DNA of 39,456 nt from Blautia sp. (GTDB lineage Bacteria; Bacillota; Clostridia; Lachnospirales; Lachnospiraceae). The position numbers and the translations under genes are program-made. A model generated the notes under the pieces. The model was not told where the DNA came from and did no database searches. It was given only the letters and a program-made list of their open reading frames with translations. Of this stretch, positions 31,101 through 38,895 are shown one piece after another; within the stretch, counting starts at the first letter, position 1; each line of letters opens with the position of its first letter. The stretch spans positions 1 through 39,456 of the forward strand of contig JAFVGK010000035.1 in the NCBI GenBank assembly GCA_017475035.1, in the 5' to 3' direction.

Positions 31101-31693
31101 TCACCCAGCATCGAGACATTGGTATTTGCATTGGTGGCCGCGGCTGCGAGGATATCAGCAAATCGCCCGGAGTCTTCCGCCTTCATGCCGAACGCTGTCA
31201 GGGCATCTGTAACAATATCAGATACCATTCCAAGTTCTTCACCGGAAGCCGCCGCGAGATTCATGATACCTTCGACGCCGGAGAGCATCTGCCCGGATTT
31301 CCATCCGGCCATGCCCATGTATTCCATTGCTTCGCCAACTTCTGTTGCTGTGAACTGTGTGGTTTTTCCAAGTTCTTCCGCTTTTGCAGACAGTCTATCC
31401 ATCTCATCCGCTGTCGCGCCTGAGATTGCTTCTACTGTAGACATCTGGGATTCAAAAGAGGATCCGGCTTCGATCATCTGTTTTGTGAATATCGCCGCAG
31501 GGACAGAAGCTGCTGCAACTGCCCCTGCAACCTTTTTCACACCGCCGGCAATCTTATCATAGACTTTATCATAGCTCTGGAAAGACTTATCAAGTGACAT
31601 GAGCTTGCTCTTGGTCGAGCTGATACTCTTATCGACTGAAGCATCAACCTTTCCTGCGATTTCTATGAGCATTTTGTATGCTTTTCCGTTCAT
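28163..31693 (-). CDS. Tail tape measure protein
   Basis: 1176 residues, the longest gene in the window. Residues ~70-400 are the TP901-type tape-measure core (GSSFESQMSTVEAISGATAD, GKTTQFTATEVGEAMEYMGM, ALGLMANAGIKADMAGTSLR). Around 470-520 there are hydrophobic stretches, and the rest is mostly helical. Its length sets the tail length and it passes into the host at injection. It follows the tail chaperone, whose frameshifted end overlaps its first ~50 bases. Confidence 0.95.
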   Translation of the reverse strand: MNGKAYKMLIEIAGKVDASVDKSISSTKSKLMSLDKSFQSYDKVYDKIAGGVKKVAGAVAAASVPAAIFTKQMIEAGSSFESQMSTVEAISGATADEMDRLSAKAEELGKTTQFTATEVGEAMEYMGMAGWKSGQMLSGVEGIMNLAAASGEELGMVSDIVTDALTAFGMKAEDSGRFADILAAAATNANTNVSMLGESFKYAAAPAGALGYSAEDVAIALGLMANAGIKADMAGTSLRNLFTRMAKPTKESSMAMDRLGLALYDDEGKMYSLREIMEQLRVSFKNINVPLDEYESRLDTLDKMLEDGILTQSKYDAQLEELNLETFGAEGAEKARAAAMLGGARAMSGLLAIANASEEDFNKLSASIDNSAGAAERMAQVRLDNLSGDVTIFKSALEGLEIAIFKKVSPSLRELVQYGTDMLGDLTRKLPGKIEKLVNGGVKALPNIKKNYERYLEPVLKGIGGVFTWILDHGDTVTSVLLGIGSALVAGKMVSNIVHLVTALSALAASPLALGIMGVGAAVGVVVGAVAKIKQHQRDLVDQSIAEHFGDLTLSLEELDNVADNIVGKGTLQELRTVLDQYAQLDEISKSIDSAADSLDKLDWMLSLGIKLSDSEQQEYQSQIDSYVASVREYIIQAWNAGSSATQSGFNDPYLTSVTTAWVNDYYSHQVSEFERLGTELSNAMTDAFEDGFLDFDESQKIAEIRAKMSRLQAELANSDFDKELRFAEQTNLGNLTAESFSDLLETVVEKETEIRKAASDVYVDAMAEATAGYKYEREQLQHVLEHSKDGEELAKAAEKLAMINKSYSELDGSAAAEELEKVGTAAEKVLSFGTNTLKEKYSGDLQSIIGQLVQEFDEEYLGGLDEAIKGTLQENGTLYGTGFHQALVDAIKNNPDAKGASELIDVLAPTVEDVEALAKKYEEAGIKMPEGFVSGMKDYDMLKALTGDEDAVYQQLLLYLSEEYPECREMLEAAIKEGENTVVKIAEGMENTEPLNSAAAKAADDAERFITDHFGRRNFTAEVNLELQYAISEDLSTVAAAEEKIAQRSKSLGEAAKTTKGKEPAKNAIGNIITSPTLSWVGEAGPEAIIPLNGSQRAQDLYNITGELMGMRGRFDGFSVSSGTTTTITYAPVINIAGNASKDDVTAALNEGYAQFKRFQQQYERETARTAWGRS

Positions 31694-31847
31694 GCTCCCT
31701 CATCTCCTTGACTTCATCAAGTATTTCCAGTGCGTCATTGATCGGTAATGACATGTAATAATCAAGCCCGGTATTGGTAGCCATTGACAGGCTGATCAGT
31801 GCTTTTCGTAGTGGCTTTATGTCATGCGGTGAAAGCCCTACATTAAC
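31644..31847 (-). CDS. -1 frameshift extension of tail assembly chaperone (E')
   Basis: 67 codons without a start, entered by a -1 shift at the slippery TTTTTTG at 31847-31853. In the zero frame the codons read GGT TTT TTG, so the heptamer has the right phase (T TTT TTG). The extension begins VNVGLSPHDIKPLRKALISL and ends RNRRKG, overlapping the tape-measure start. The shifted product (E+E') is about 186 residues. Both forms are needed for tail assembly in lambda- and P2-like phages. Confidence 0.82.
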   Translation of the reverse strand, partial: VNVGLSPHDIKPLRKALISLSMATNTGLDYYMSLPINDALEILDEVKEMREHERKSIQNAHRNRRKG

Positions 31848-32203
31848 AAAAAACCCGTGACAGCAGCCCTCACAGCGATGCCGTCCTTCATCGGCAATAA
31901 CTCAAAAAATTCGATCGGCTGTTTTGCCGCCCTGGCCGCAAGCGCGATAGCAAACTCTGTTGAGGCTTCCGGTATAAGTGCGCTGGATCCTGTCACGCGT
32001 CCAACTTCACGATTGACCGCCTCAAGGTCTTTGGTGTTCATGTCTTCAAGACCGCTCAGGTCAATCTCGGTATATGTCTTTCCCTCAAACTTGTAAGGCT
32101 TGTTGAACTTTACAATGAGAGAGTTTTCTTCTCTGTTTACTGTTTCTCCTTCATCCTGCGGAAACTCTGTGATCTTTTCCGCCTCGATATTCTCCTTACC
32201 CAT
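31838..32203 (-). CDS. Tail assembly chaperone (E)
   Basis: 121 residues from the ATG at 32203 (AAAGGAGG upstream). FNKPYKFEGKTYTEIDLSGL, then MNTKDLEAVNREVGRV is the hallmark of the E/gp41 tail chaperone family. The gene ends at TAG 31838 right after the slippery heptamer. It binds the tape measure during tube polymerisation. The next gene upstream is the tail tube. Confidence 0.88.
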   Translation of the reverse strand: MGKENIEAEKITEFPQDEGETVNREENSLIVKFNKPYKFEGKTYTEIDLSGLEDMNTKDLEAVNREVGRVTGSSALIPEASTEFAIALAARAAKQPIEFFELLPMKDGIAVRAAVTGFLLM

Positions 32204-32245
32204 TGTGTTTTCCTCCTTTATGTGTATATTTCTCCCTTTAATAAA

Positions 32246-32282
32246 CAGGCACCACACACCCCGGAGGGTGTGTGTTTGCCTG
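32246..32282 (-). terminator. Hairpin between tube and chaperone genes
   Basis: CAGGCA/TGCCTG and CACACACCC/GGGTGTGTG pair into a long stem with a 4-base loop, followed on the minus strand by TTTATT. It probably lowers downstream transcription so that the abundant tube and sheath proteins are made in excess of the chaperone and tape measure. Confidence 0.65.
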
Positions 32283-32293
32283 TGTCTTGATTA

Positions 32294-32821
32294 TCAGGTG
32301 TACTGCCTGATCTGTGCCAGCAGGTCGACGCCGTTGGCAACGAACACGCTGTTAAGCTTGTCGTACTCAAGCATCGTCTTCCCGTCGATCTCGATGAGGA
32401 TGTACATCAGCTCAAGTGTGGCAGAAGCGTTCATCTGCTTGCCAAGCTCAAGCGTTCCCGCATCGAAGCTCTTCAGACGTCCGCGCTCCACAATCCTCAT
32501 CTGGTTATAAGCCAGAGCACCTGTTGACTTCACTGTGGACTGGTTCGCAGCCCTGAAGGTCAGGTCAACAAGCTCAGAGGGATTCATGATGCTGAAGATA
32601 TCCTTGTCAAGGATCCTGAAAGGCACTTCCTGTGCAAGGCTTGAATAGTGACCAGGGATGCTGGTCTCATAGCTGCCCAGGATGCCGGCGCCGCTCACTT
32701 CCTCCGTGATCGCCTCAAGGGAGGGAAGCTTGACAGAGCCGGATACGCCAACCATGTCGTTTCCGTTGTGGTACACACGGAAATTGTTGACAACTTCGGG
32801 GATGTTCGCGATCTCACTCAT
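32294..32821 (-). CDS. Major tail tube protein (FII-like)
   Basis: 175 residues. VNNFRVYHNGNDMVGVSGSV, LPSLEAITEEVSGAGILGSY and PGHYSSLAQEVPFRIL are typical of the P2 FII/Mu tube family. It polymerises into the inner tube of the contractile tail. It lies right after the sheath gene, with a hairpin downstream. Confidence 0.92.
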   Translation of the reverse strand: MSEIANIPEVVNNFRVYHNGNDMVGVSGSVKLPSLEAITEEVSGAGILGSYETSIPGHYSSLAQEVPFRILDKDIFSIMNPSELVDLTFRAANQSTVKSTGALAYNQMRIVERGRLKSFDAGTLELGKQMNASATLELMYILIEIDGKTMLEYDKLNSVFVANGVDLLAQIRQYT

Positions 32822-32823
32822 GT

Positions 32824-34275
32824 TTACTCACCTCCTAACGCGGTCTCGATCATCGAGGGATCGAACTCAAGGACATTGACAATGTCTTCCGCAGGCGTGT
32901 ACGGTGCAAGGTACTGACGGAATCTGATCTTTCCATCGAGCACGTTGCCGATCGGATTGTCTTCCTGTCTGTACTCCATGCGGATGCCAGCGCACTTGCC
33001 GGTTGAGACAAGCGCATTGCCTCTGACGTTCTCGCTGTCCACGATCGACTCAATGAGTCTGTAGTTGGCCGGATTGTCAACCTTTTCGAGATAGCTCTCG
33101 ATGAAGGTGTTGCCCCACCAGGAGAACATCCTGCGGCAGGCAATCCAACGATCCTTAGGATCTGTGACATCCGGATATGCAGCTGTGTTGTTGCCCCATG
33201 CCTTATAACCGTTGAGGTTAAGCACAGTCACAACACCAACAGCGTTCAGCGTGTTGGCCGCCAGCTTGTCCAGGTTGATAGCCTTGCCCGCAGCGTTGAC
33301 CGCTCCGGCAACTCTCAGAGGCCTGTTGGACGGATACAGCGACGGGGTGTTGTCGTTGTTGATGTCCGTGTATGTGACCATAGCCGCATACATCGCGGAC
33401 AAGAACATCTGCTGCCCGCCATACATGACCTTGGGCCATACCAGGATCATGTGAGGGCTTGTGTAACCCGCAGCGGACTTCTTGGTGGGTACATCGGTGT
33501 ACTTCGCCGCACCTGAAGAAGAGCTGTCAAGGTCTACCACACACTCACACTTCCACATGCCGTTGATGTCCTCGCACTTGAGAGCGAGAGCAGCGCCAAC
33601 AGTGGTGTTCTGTGACCAACCGGGAGCCAGCAGAAGAGACGGGAACCTTCCGGTCACAGGATATACATCTCTGATAACCTCGATACCGGTTGCTGTGTCG
33701 GTTGCTGCATCGATCGCACCAACAACATCTGCTGCTACGACTGCGCTGGGGGAAATCTTGTTTCCGGTAATGTCGATCGATGTCACGCCAGTCTTTGTCA
33801 CGGTGACAACAACCTTTTCCTCGGAGTCGAAGTCAAGGGTGTAATCTGTGCCCGGAATGAGAGTAGAGCTGTCGGAGTGATCCTTCACAACAATGCTGTC
33901 CAAGATCATGCCCGTCTCATCGATCTTGTATACACCGCTTGTCAGAGCCACATCGGATATGGCCGTGATAGCGGTCTTGTGTGTCGCGGGATCCAGAACG
34001 TTGACAAACACAACCGGACCGACGCCGAATGCCTTGAAGAAAGCATCCATTGCCTGACACAGCGTGAAGTTTGCATAATCATCCGAGTATCCCAGCTTTG
34101 CTTTGGCCTCCGCAAAGTTATTGCAGAGAACGGGCTTGTTCACAGCCGCTGCGACATCAGCAGCAAGGTTTACAGGGGAGGTACCGAAAACAACCGGCAC
34201 GCCTGCTGTGCTGCTTATGGGAGCGGGAAGTGAGGTTGCGTTTTCGAGAACGCGTATTCCATGCTCGTAAGCCAT
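32824..34275 (-). CDS. Tail sheath protein (FI-like)
   Basis: 483 residues. The N-terminal GIRVLENATSLPAPISSTAG and GVPVVFGTSP, plus the C-terminal MFSWWGNTFIESYLEKVDNP region, match contractile-tail sheath proteins of P2/Mu type. It makes the outer contractile layer, so the phage is a myovirus. Paired with the tube gene, three bases apart. Confidence 0.95.
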   Translation of the reverse strand: MAYEHGIRVLENATSLPAPISSTAGVPVVFGTSPVNLAADVAAAVNKPVLCNNFAEAKAKLGYSDDYANFTLCQAMDAFFKAFGVGPVVFVNVLDPATHKTAITAISDVALTSGVYKIDETGMILDSIVVKDHSDSSTLIPGTDYTLDFDSEEKVVVTVTKTGVTSIDITGNKISPSAVVAADVVGAIDAATDTATGIEVIRDVYPVTGRFPSLLLAPGWSQNTTVGAALALKCEDINGMWKCECVVDLDSSSSGAAKYTDVPTKKSAAGYTSPHMILVWPKVMYGGQQMFLSAMYAAMVTYTDINNDNTPSLYPSNRPLRVAGAVNAAGKAINLDKLAANTLNAVGVVTVLNLNGYKAWGNNTAAYPDVTDPKDRWIACRRMFSWWGNTFIESYLEKVDNPANYRLIESIVDSENVRGNALVSTGKCAGIRMEYRQEDNPIGNVLDGKIRFRQYLAPYTPAEDIVNVLEFDPSMIETALGGE

Positions 34276-34300
34276 TTCATTTACCTCCTGTTAGATTTGT

Positions 34301-34726
34301 TTAGATGCTTTTTGCGACAGCCACGAAAATCGCGCTTGCCGCGCTGTCCTTGTCCGAGAGCTGTTTTGCCATCTCCGGCATCTCTTCAACCGGGACAATC
34401 AGTCTGGACATAGCAGGCACTCTCTCAACAACAGCGCTCAAGCCCTCGGGCAGGGCGCCGTCCTGGAATACCGTCCCCTTCTGAACAACAAACGGGATCG
34501 ACGGTCCCATGTAGGCAACATTGGATTTCTCCTCCGTTTTTGACTTAGGCTCAGCCTTGGCACTGTCAGCCGCCTTTGTCGTGCCCTCTTTACCTGCTGT
34601 ATGTGAACCATCGGCTTCGCCTCCGATAGTGTCCACCTTCGTGTTCTCGACCGCGCTCTTCACGGTCTCCATTGCTGTCTTGGCTTCGCTTTTTGCCGTG
34701 ACCTTGACTTCTTCCTTCTTTTTCAT
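34301..34726 (-). CDS. Hypothetical tail-operon protein with low-complexity N-terminus
   Basis: 141 residues from the ATG at 34726, which overlaps the preceding stop; GGAGG lies 10 bases upstream. The first ~65 residues are Lys/Ala/Glu-rich and probably disordered. The rest (MGPSIPFVVQKGTVFQDGAL, VERVPAMSRLIVPVEEMPEM) is globular. The position before the sheath suggests a small tail or neck component, not identified. Confidence 0.6.
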   Translation of the reverse strand: MKKKEEVKVTAKSEAKTAMETVKSAVENTKVDTIGGEADGSHTAGKEGTTKAADSAKAEPKSKTEEKSNVAYMGPSIPFVVQKGTVFQDGALPEGLSAVVERVPAMSRLIVPVEEMPEMAKQLSDKDSAASAIFVAVAKSI

Positions 34727-35190
34727 ACCCAAGGATCCTCCCTCCTGATTGCCGGGATGTGGAAATCCATGACACACGCACCGATGAAATATGGATAATA
34801 GGTGCCATCCTGCACATCCCAATCAAATGCTCCGCTGTATACAGCTGTATTGTTCAAGCTCGGATCCTTGTGGAACCGAGCATATATTTTCTGAATTATT
34901 GCCAGGACATCGCGATATCCCTGCTTGTTGGGATCATCATCGTAAACCTCTGCGACTATAACCACAGTTACGGTGTTGAAGCTGTCCTTTTCTCCGGAAT
35001 CCTTTCCGCTATCAATCCTTACTATGAGATATGGAGACGGATCCGCGTCATCATATGACTGTTCCGCCGGCAGATCCTGTGCGTAAATATTCAGGGATAC
35101 ACGCTCCCCGCCTGTTGTCTTATACTTTTGATCCTTGAAGAGCTTCCCCAGCTCCTTTACCAGTTCATCTTGAAGATCGACGGCTGTCAT
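34723..35190 (-). CDS. Tail terminator-like neck protein
   Basis: 155 residues, mixed alpha/beta, including SPYLIVRIDSGKDSGEKDSF and VTVVIVAEVYDDDPNKQGYR, a layout of tail completion/terminator proteins that cap the tube. It overlaps the minor tail Z-like gene by four bases. Assigned mainly from position and fold pattern. Confidence 0.6.
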   Translation of the reverse strand: MTAVDLQDELVKELGKLFKDQKYKTTGGERVSLNIYAQDLPAEQSYDDADPSPYLIVRIDSGKDSGEKDSFNTVTVVIVAEVYDDDPNKQGYRDVLAIIQKIYARFHKDPSLNNTAVYSGAFDWDVQDGTYYPYFIGACVMDFHIPAIRREDPWV

Positions 35191-35828
35191 ACGGATCCTT
35201 TCTTTGCCAGCAGCTTTTCAACCTGCTCATTCATTGCCTTGGTCAATATTTGATCAGCCACAAGGCCGTCAATTTCATCCTTATAAATAATCTCGCCCAT
35301 CTTCGTTATGGATGGTGCATACAGATTCTTGATCGCTTCTCTTTGGGGCTTGCCCTTCATGTGTGAACCCATCACACGCTGAGCAACCGCAATATGTCCG
35401 CTCTTATACTGGACAACAAATGCCTTGTGCTTATCTCTGGGTTCTCCCGGTGCTAGGATCAGGCGCTTCAGATTGTTATCCTTTGCCACCTTGCCCTTTA
35501 TGAACTTGGGTGCTCCCTTGCCTCCCGGATACAGACCGTTCGGTGATACCTTAAATGAATACAGATCCCCGATCCGACTGTTGACCTTGATAGTTGCCAC
35601 CAGATCTGCAACTTTTGCACGCTTCAGGGTTATGGACTCCTTCACCTTGCCTCGCGTCTTCGATGACAGCTGATATCGGCCTTTGATACCCTTCTGCAAG
35701 CGCTTGTTGATCTCGGTTGCGGCCTTGTTTATGGCTCCCTTCAAAACTGCGCGGGACTCTTTCTTTGTCAGATCAAGCCCCGCTTCCAGCTCATTCAGGC
35801 TTGTGGGTTCGAGCCGTACTGTTATCAT
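35187..35828 (-). CDS. Minor tail Z / HK97 gp10-like protein
   Basis: 213 residues. TKKESRAVLKGAINKAATEI and RLQKGIKGRYQLSSKTRGKV near the start, with a basic middle, fit the minor tail Z family acting at the neck. It overlaps neighbours on both sides by four bases. Start ATG at 35828. Confidence 0.7.
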   Translation of the reverse strand: MITVRLEPTSLNELEAGLDLTKKESRAVLKGAINKAATEINKRLQKGIKGRYQLSSKTRGKVKESITLKRAKVADLVATIKVNSRIGDLYSFKVSPNGLYPGGKGAPKFIKGKVAKDNNLKRLILAPGEPRDKHKAFVVQYKSGHIAVAQRVMGSHMKGKPQREAIKNLYAPSITKMGEIIYKDEIDGLVADQILTKAMNEQVEKLLAKKGSV

Positions 35829-36151
35829 GTTTTGTTCAGCTCCATAGTGATCGAGTAAATGCCGCTTTCATCCACAGCATCGGTGACAACATAATTTTTC
35901 TTATCGAATATCACCAACCGGCCTATTGCAGGAAGCGCTCCAAAATCTTCAGCATTGACGAATATCATGAGCTGCTTCTTATAGACGCCGTCACTGTGCT
36001 CACCCTTCAGGTGCTTTTCCCTCTCAAGCAGCTCATAGTTGTCAACAGAGCAGGGCATATCCTTGTCATTGATGGTGTGGATGTCCGCAAACTCTTCCGG
36101 ATTCAGAAACACATTCCGGTTATCAACTTTTAACTGCTCTTTGAAAGTCAT
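35825..36151 (-). CDS. Head-tail joining protein-like
   Basis: 108 residues. LNPEEFADIHTINDKDMPCS, then MIFVNAEDFGALPAIGRLVI matches the small neck proteins of the phage attachment group (lambda FII/PF05354-like). It joins capsid to tail. The gene overlaps both neighbours. Confidence 0.7.
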   Translation of the reverse strand: MTFKEQLKVDNRNVFLNPEEFADIHTINDKDMPCSVDNYELLEREKHLKGEHSDGVYKKQLMIFVNAEDFGALPAIGRLVIFDKKNYVVTDAVDESGIYSITMELNKT

Positions 36152-36408
36152 TTCTTCGCGCGGCCTTTCTTCGGAATCCTTCCGATCCTCGCATCAGGAT
36201 CACCATCTGAACTGATCCCGGCTTTTCCTTCCGGTGGTGATACCGGCTCGGCCTTGGGTGCGGGTGTGGGGTTCTCGTCATCTACCCACTTGGCGCTCCC
36301 ATATTGCAGCCATGCGTCAACCATCACCTGATCGTCAGCCGGTAAGCGGTCTCCCGCCTTGTACTGCGTAGAGCGGTACAAGACGGGACGTGTCGCTATA
36401 AGTCTCAT
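36148..36408 (-). CDS. Small neck/head hypothetical protein
   Basis: 86 residues. The N-terminal half is compact (RPVLYRSTQYKAGDRLPADD, VDAWLQYGSAKWVDD); the C-terminal half is Pro/Gly/Lys-rich and probably disordered. It lies between the decoration and joining genes and overlaps both by four bases. Function unknown, perhaps a head-completion protein. Confidence 0.6.
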   Translation of the reverse strand: MRLIATRPVLYRSTQYKAGDRLPADDQVMVDAWLQYGSAKWVDDENPTPAPKAEPVSPPEGKAGISSDGDPDARIGRIPKKGRAKK

Positions 36409-36749
36409 GCGTTCAGGTTGACGAGAACTTTGGTGTCAGCCGAAAGCGCGGCCTGTGCCGCATAACCGGCAGGGGTGTTGCTTCCTGCGGTTGTGGTGAT
36501 GCCGGAATTGGCATCGACCGAAGACTTGTACCAGTAGACCTTCTGGCCCTGGTTGATGGCGCCGGTAATCTTGGGAAGTTCGAACACGCCCTTCACATGG
36601 ATGCTGCCGGTCTCGCCGTCTTCGATGTCTGTTCCAGCGATACCGATCACGTCACCCAGCTCAAGGATGGTGTTGGCGTCGATCTTCGCGCCGGAGCCGT
36701 TATTGTAATCAAGGCTCTCGCCCTGCTGCCAGTAATTTGCCTTTGCCAT
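36405..36749 (-). CDS. Capsid decoration protein (DUF2190-like)
   Basis: 114 residues. ANYWQQGESLDYNNGSGAKI, ELGDVIGIAGTDIEDGETGS and KVYWYKSS match DUF2190-type capsid cement proteins. These stabilise the expanded HK97-type shell. It lies directly after the capsid gene with its own AAGGAGG. Confidence 0.85.
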   Translation of the reverse strand: MAKANYWQQGESLDYNNGSGAKIDANTILELGDVIGIAGTDIEDGETGSIHVKGVFELPKITGAINQGQKVYWYKSSVDANSGITTTAGSNTPAGYAAQAALSADTKVLVNLNA

Positions 36750-36773
36750 TGTCTTATCCTCCTTCTCTCTCTA

Positions 36774-38252
36774 TCAGAGTGCTGCGCCGTCGTTACGGAC
36801 AAGGCCTCTGAAGTCACGCACGGAGATACCCCAATCAAGCCAGATATCCCATGTGTAACCGAGCGTTCCGGGAGCTTCCATCCTGCGGACGGTAGGAGTC
36901 TCCTGACCGTTGAGGTAGTCGACCTGGATGCCGCGCGCGCTTGCCTCATCAGCAACGAGGAACCACGGACAATCGTTGTTCCCTGCAAGGCCGTTCAGGA
37001 TAGGACTCTGAACGATCTCAAGCGGGTAATTGTACAGCGGGTTGATGTCGTTGTTGGCGGAGCCGACAACCTGTGCGCTGTGGAAGATGACCGCAAGGTC
37101 AAACTCATAGCCAACAGGGACAACGATCTTCGCAGGAGTCATGTAGATCGGATCACCAAACTGATCCGTCTGCATCTGCATCTTGAGGATCATCGCCTGG
37201 ATGGTAGCCTGTGAAGGCTTGCCCTTTGCGGAATCGCCGGTTGTGATGATGTTGCCATGTCCGGACGTGAACAGAGCCGTGCCGTCGAAGATTGTCGAGT
37301 TATCGAACAGGATCTTGTAGACCTGCTTGTCGATGGTCTTCTTCGCAGCTGTGGCATACAGCCCGGGAACCTGGGTCAGGAAGCCGATATCACCATTGAT
37401 GAATGCCTGACGGGTCATGCTGAACTGTTTGCCGTAGGTCTCCAGCTTGCGCTGAGGAAGAAGCTCGGTCTTGGGTGCGTCGGCCTTGATCTCACCGTTC
37501 TCAGGAACCTTGAGGAAGTCACCGACACCGCCGATCACGTACTCATGATCAGGCGTGGACTTGAAATCTGACAGACTGCCCTTCGTGGTGAAGCGCTGGA
37601 AGGTTGTGGGAACCTTATTGTACAGCTCCACGATGCTCTTCCTGATTGTGCCGTCCAGGATCGCCGGGAATGCAGCCGTAGGGTTGTAGAACTGTCTGGA
37701 AAGCATCGAAAACAGCTCGTCGTTCGACTTCCTGTTAAGATTGCTCTCACCTTCACGGCTAAGGCACTCGATGGCAAGATCACGGAGGCTGATCGCACGG
37801 AACTCCTGAGATCCCTCTGCGGGCTTCTCGACGGAGACACCAGCTCTCATAATGAGGCCATCGGTAGCCGCATCGCGGAACTTGTCAGCCTCATCGTTGA
37901 CCACGTCGAGAGATCCACGGGATGCGATGGGAGCATGATCTTTCATCAGCTCAGCCATGATAGCAGCCCTTGCGTTCTCAACGGTGGTTCCGTTGTCTAT
38001 GTAGCTCTTGGACTCCATGCCGAAATGATCGCACATAGCCTCGATCTCACGGATACGGGTCCTCTCTGCTTCCCTTACCGCATTGGCATCGACTGCCGGA
38101 GCGGGTGCGGGAGCGGGGGTGGCTTTGAGAGCATCAATCTGTGCTGTCAGACTGTCAAACTCTCTCTGCTCGTCCGCAGTAAGCTCTCTGTTTTCAGCTT
38201 CGGCCGCCTTAACAAGAGCTTCCTGCCTCTGGAGAAGTTCCTTCTGATTCAT
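36774..38252 (-). CDS. HK97-fold major capsid protein with N-terminal delta domain
   Basis: 492 residues. Residues ~1-110 are a coiled coil (MNQKELLQRQEALVKAAEAE, REFDSLTAQIDAL) that serves as built-in scaffold and is usually removed by the protease encoded just upstream. The rest has the HK97 fold features (RQAFINGDIGFLTQVPGLYA, NSTIFDGTALFTSGHGN, YPLEIVQSPIL). It builds the icosahedral shell. AGGAGG precedes the ATG. Confidence 0.93.
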   Translation of the reverse strand: MNQKELLQRQEALVKAAEAENRELTADEQREFDSLTAQIDALKATPAPAPAPAVDANAVREAERTRIREIEAMCDHFGMESKSYIDNGTTVENARAAIMAELMKDHAPIASRGSLDVVNDEADKFRDAATDGLIMRAGVSVEKPAEGSQEFRAISLRDLAIECLSREGESNLNRKSNDELFSMLSRQFYNPTAAFPAILDGTIRKSIVELYNKVPTTFQRFTTKGSLSDFKSTPDHEYVIGGVGDFLKVPENGEIKADAPKTELLPQRKLETYGKQFSMTRQAFINGDIGFLTQVPGLYATAAKKTIDKQVYKILFDNSTIFDGTALFTSGHGNIITTGDSAKGKPSQATIQAMILKMQMQTDQFGDPIYMTPAKIVVPVGYEFDLAVIFHSAQVVGSANNDINPLYNYPLEIVQSPILNGLAGNNDCPWFLVADEASARGIQVDYLNGQETPTVRRMEAPGTLGYTWDIWLDWGISVRDFRGLVRNDGAAL

Positions 38253-38268
38253 CTCTTATCCTCCTGTT

Positions 38269-38895
38269 TTAGTTGCAAGTTGCTTTGTTTTTGTTTATTT
38301 CCAGCCGCTTCTTGGCGAAGTATAAGCGGCGCGTGCCCTGATTTTCTTCCTGCTGTGACTCTTCCTGTGAACGTCCAACACCCACAGTCGGGTCAGCGGG
38401 AACACTCACGATCGACACCTCAAAGGGTGTCCACTTTGTTGCTATCTCACAAGGTCCCTGATGCTTCCCGTCAGATGATGTTGCACCGGGCTTGACCTCT
38501 TCCCAGCAGTCAACTCTGTATCCGACTGACACACCCTTCAGGGTGCCACCGGCAACCTTCTTCCGGATGATCTCGGATGCGTCATCATCATCGAACTCGA
38601 TCTCCGCCATGCCGCGCTCATTCTCAACCCATGCCTTCGTGATCTTGCCGATGACCGCATCCCGGTTGTGGTTATACAGGACCACTCCGATGGACTTCAG
38701 CCTGGAAAGATTGACAGCGCCTTCCTTGTGGGAAAGGATCTCGATGCCGAAATATCTCTCATACGGCTCCTCGGATGAAAACGACAGTGTGAACTTCCTC
38801 TCGTTTCCTTCGCCCTCAACCGCACGGATGGAGCAATCGACAAATCTCTCCAGATTGCCGTTCTTGTTATCCCTTGTTTCCGTTTCCATGTTCAT
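38269..38895 (-). CDS. HK97-type prohead protease
   Basis: 208 residues from the ATG at 38895 (GAGGAGG upstream); the frame runs nine codons further without a ribosome site. VVLYNHNRDAVIG has the catalytic His and PFEVSIVSVPADP the catalytic Ser of the U35 family. It cuts the scaffold domain from the capsid protein. Its start overlaps the portal end by about 30 bases. Confidence 0.93.
   Translation of the reverse strand: MNMETETRDNKNGNLERFVDCSIRAVEGEGNERKFTLSFSSEEPYERYFGIEILSHKEGAVNLSRLKSIGVVLYNHNRDAVIGKITKAWVENERGMAEIEFDDDDASEIIRKKVAGGTLKGVSVGYRVDCWEEVKPGATSSDGKHQGPCEIATKWTPFEVSIVSVPADPTVGVGRSQEESQQEENQGTRRLYFAKKRLEINKNKATCN

Noticed and set aside
30354-31562. 402-residue plus-strand frame opposite the tape measure
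   Set aside because: Antisense shadow of a long gene, Ser/Ala/Pro-rich, without ribosome site.
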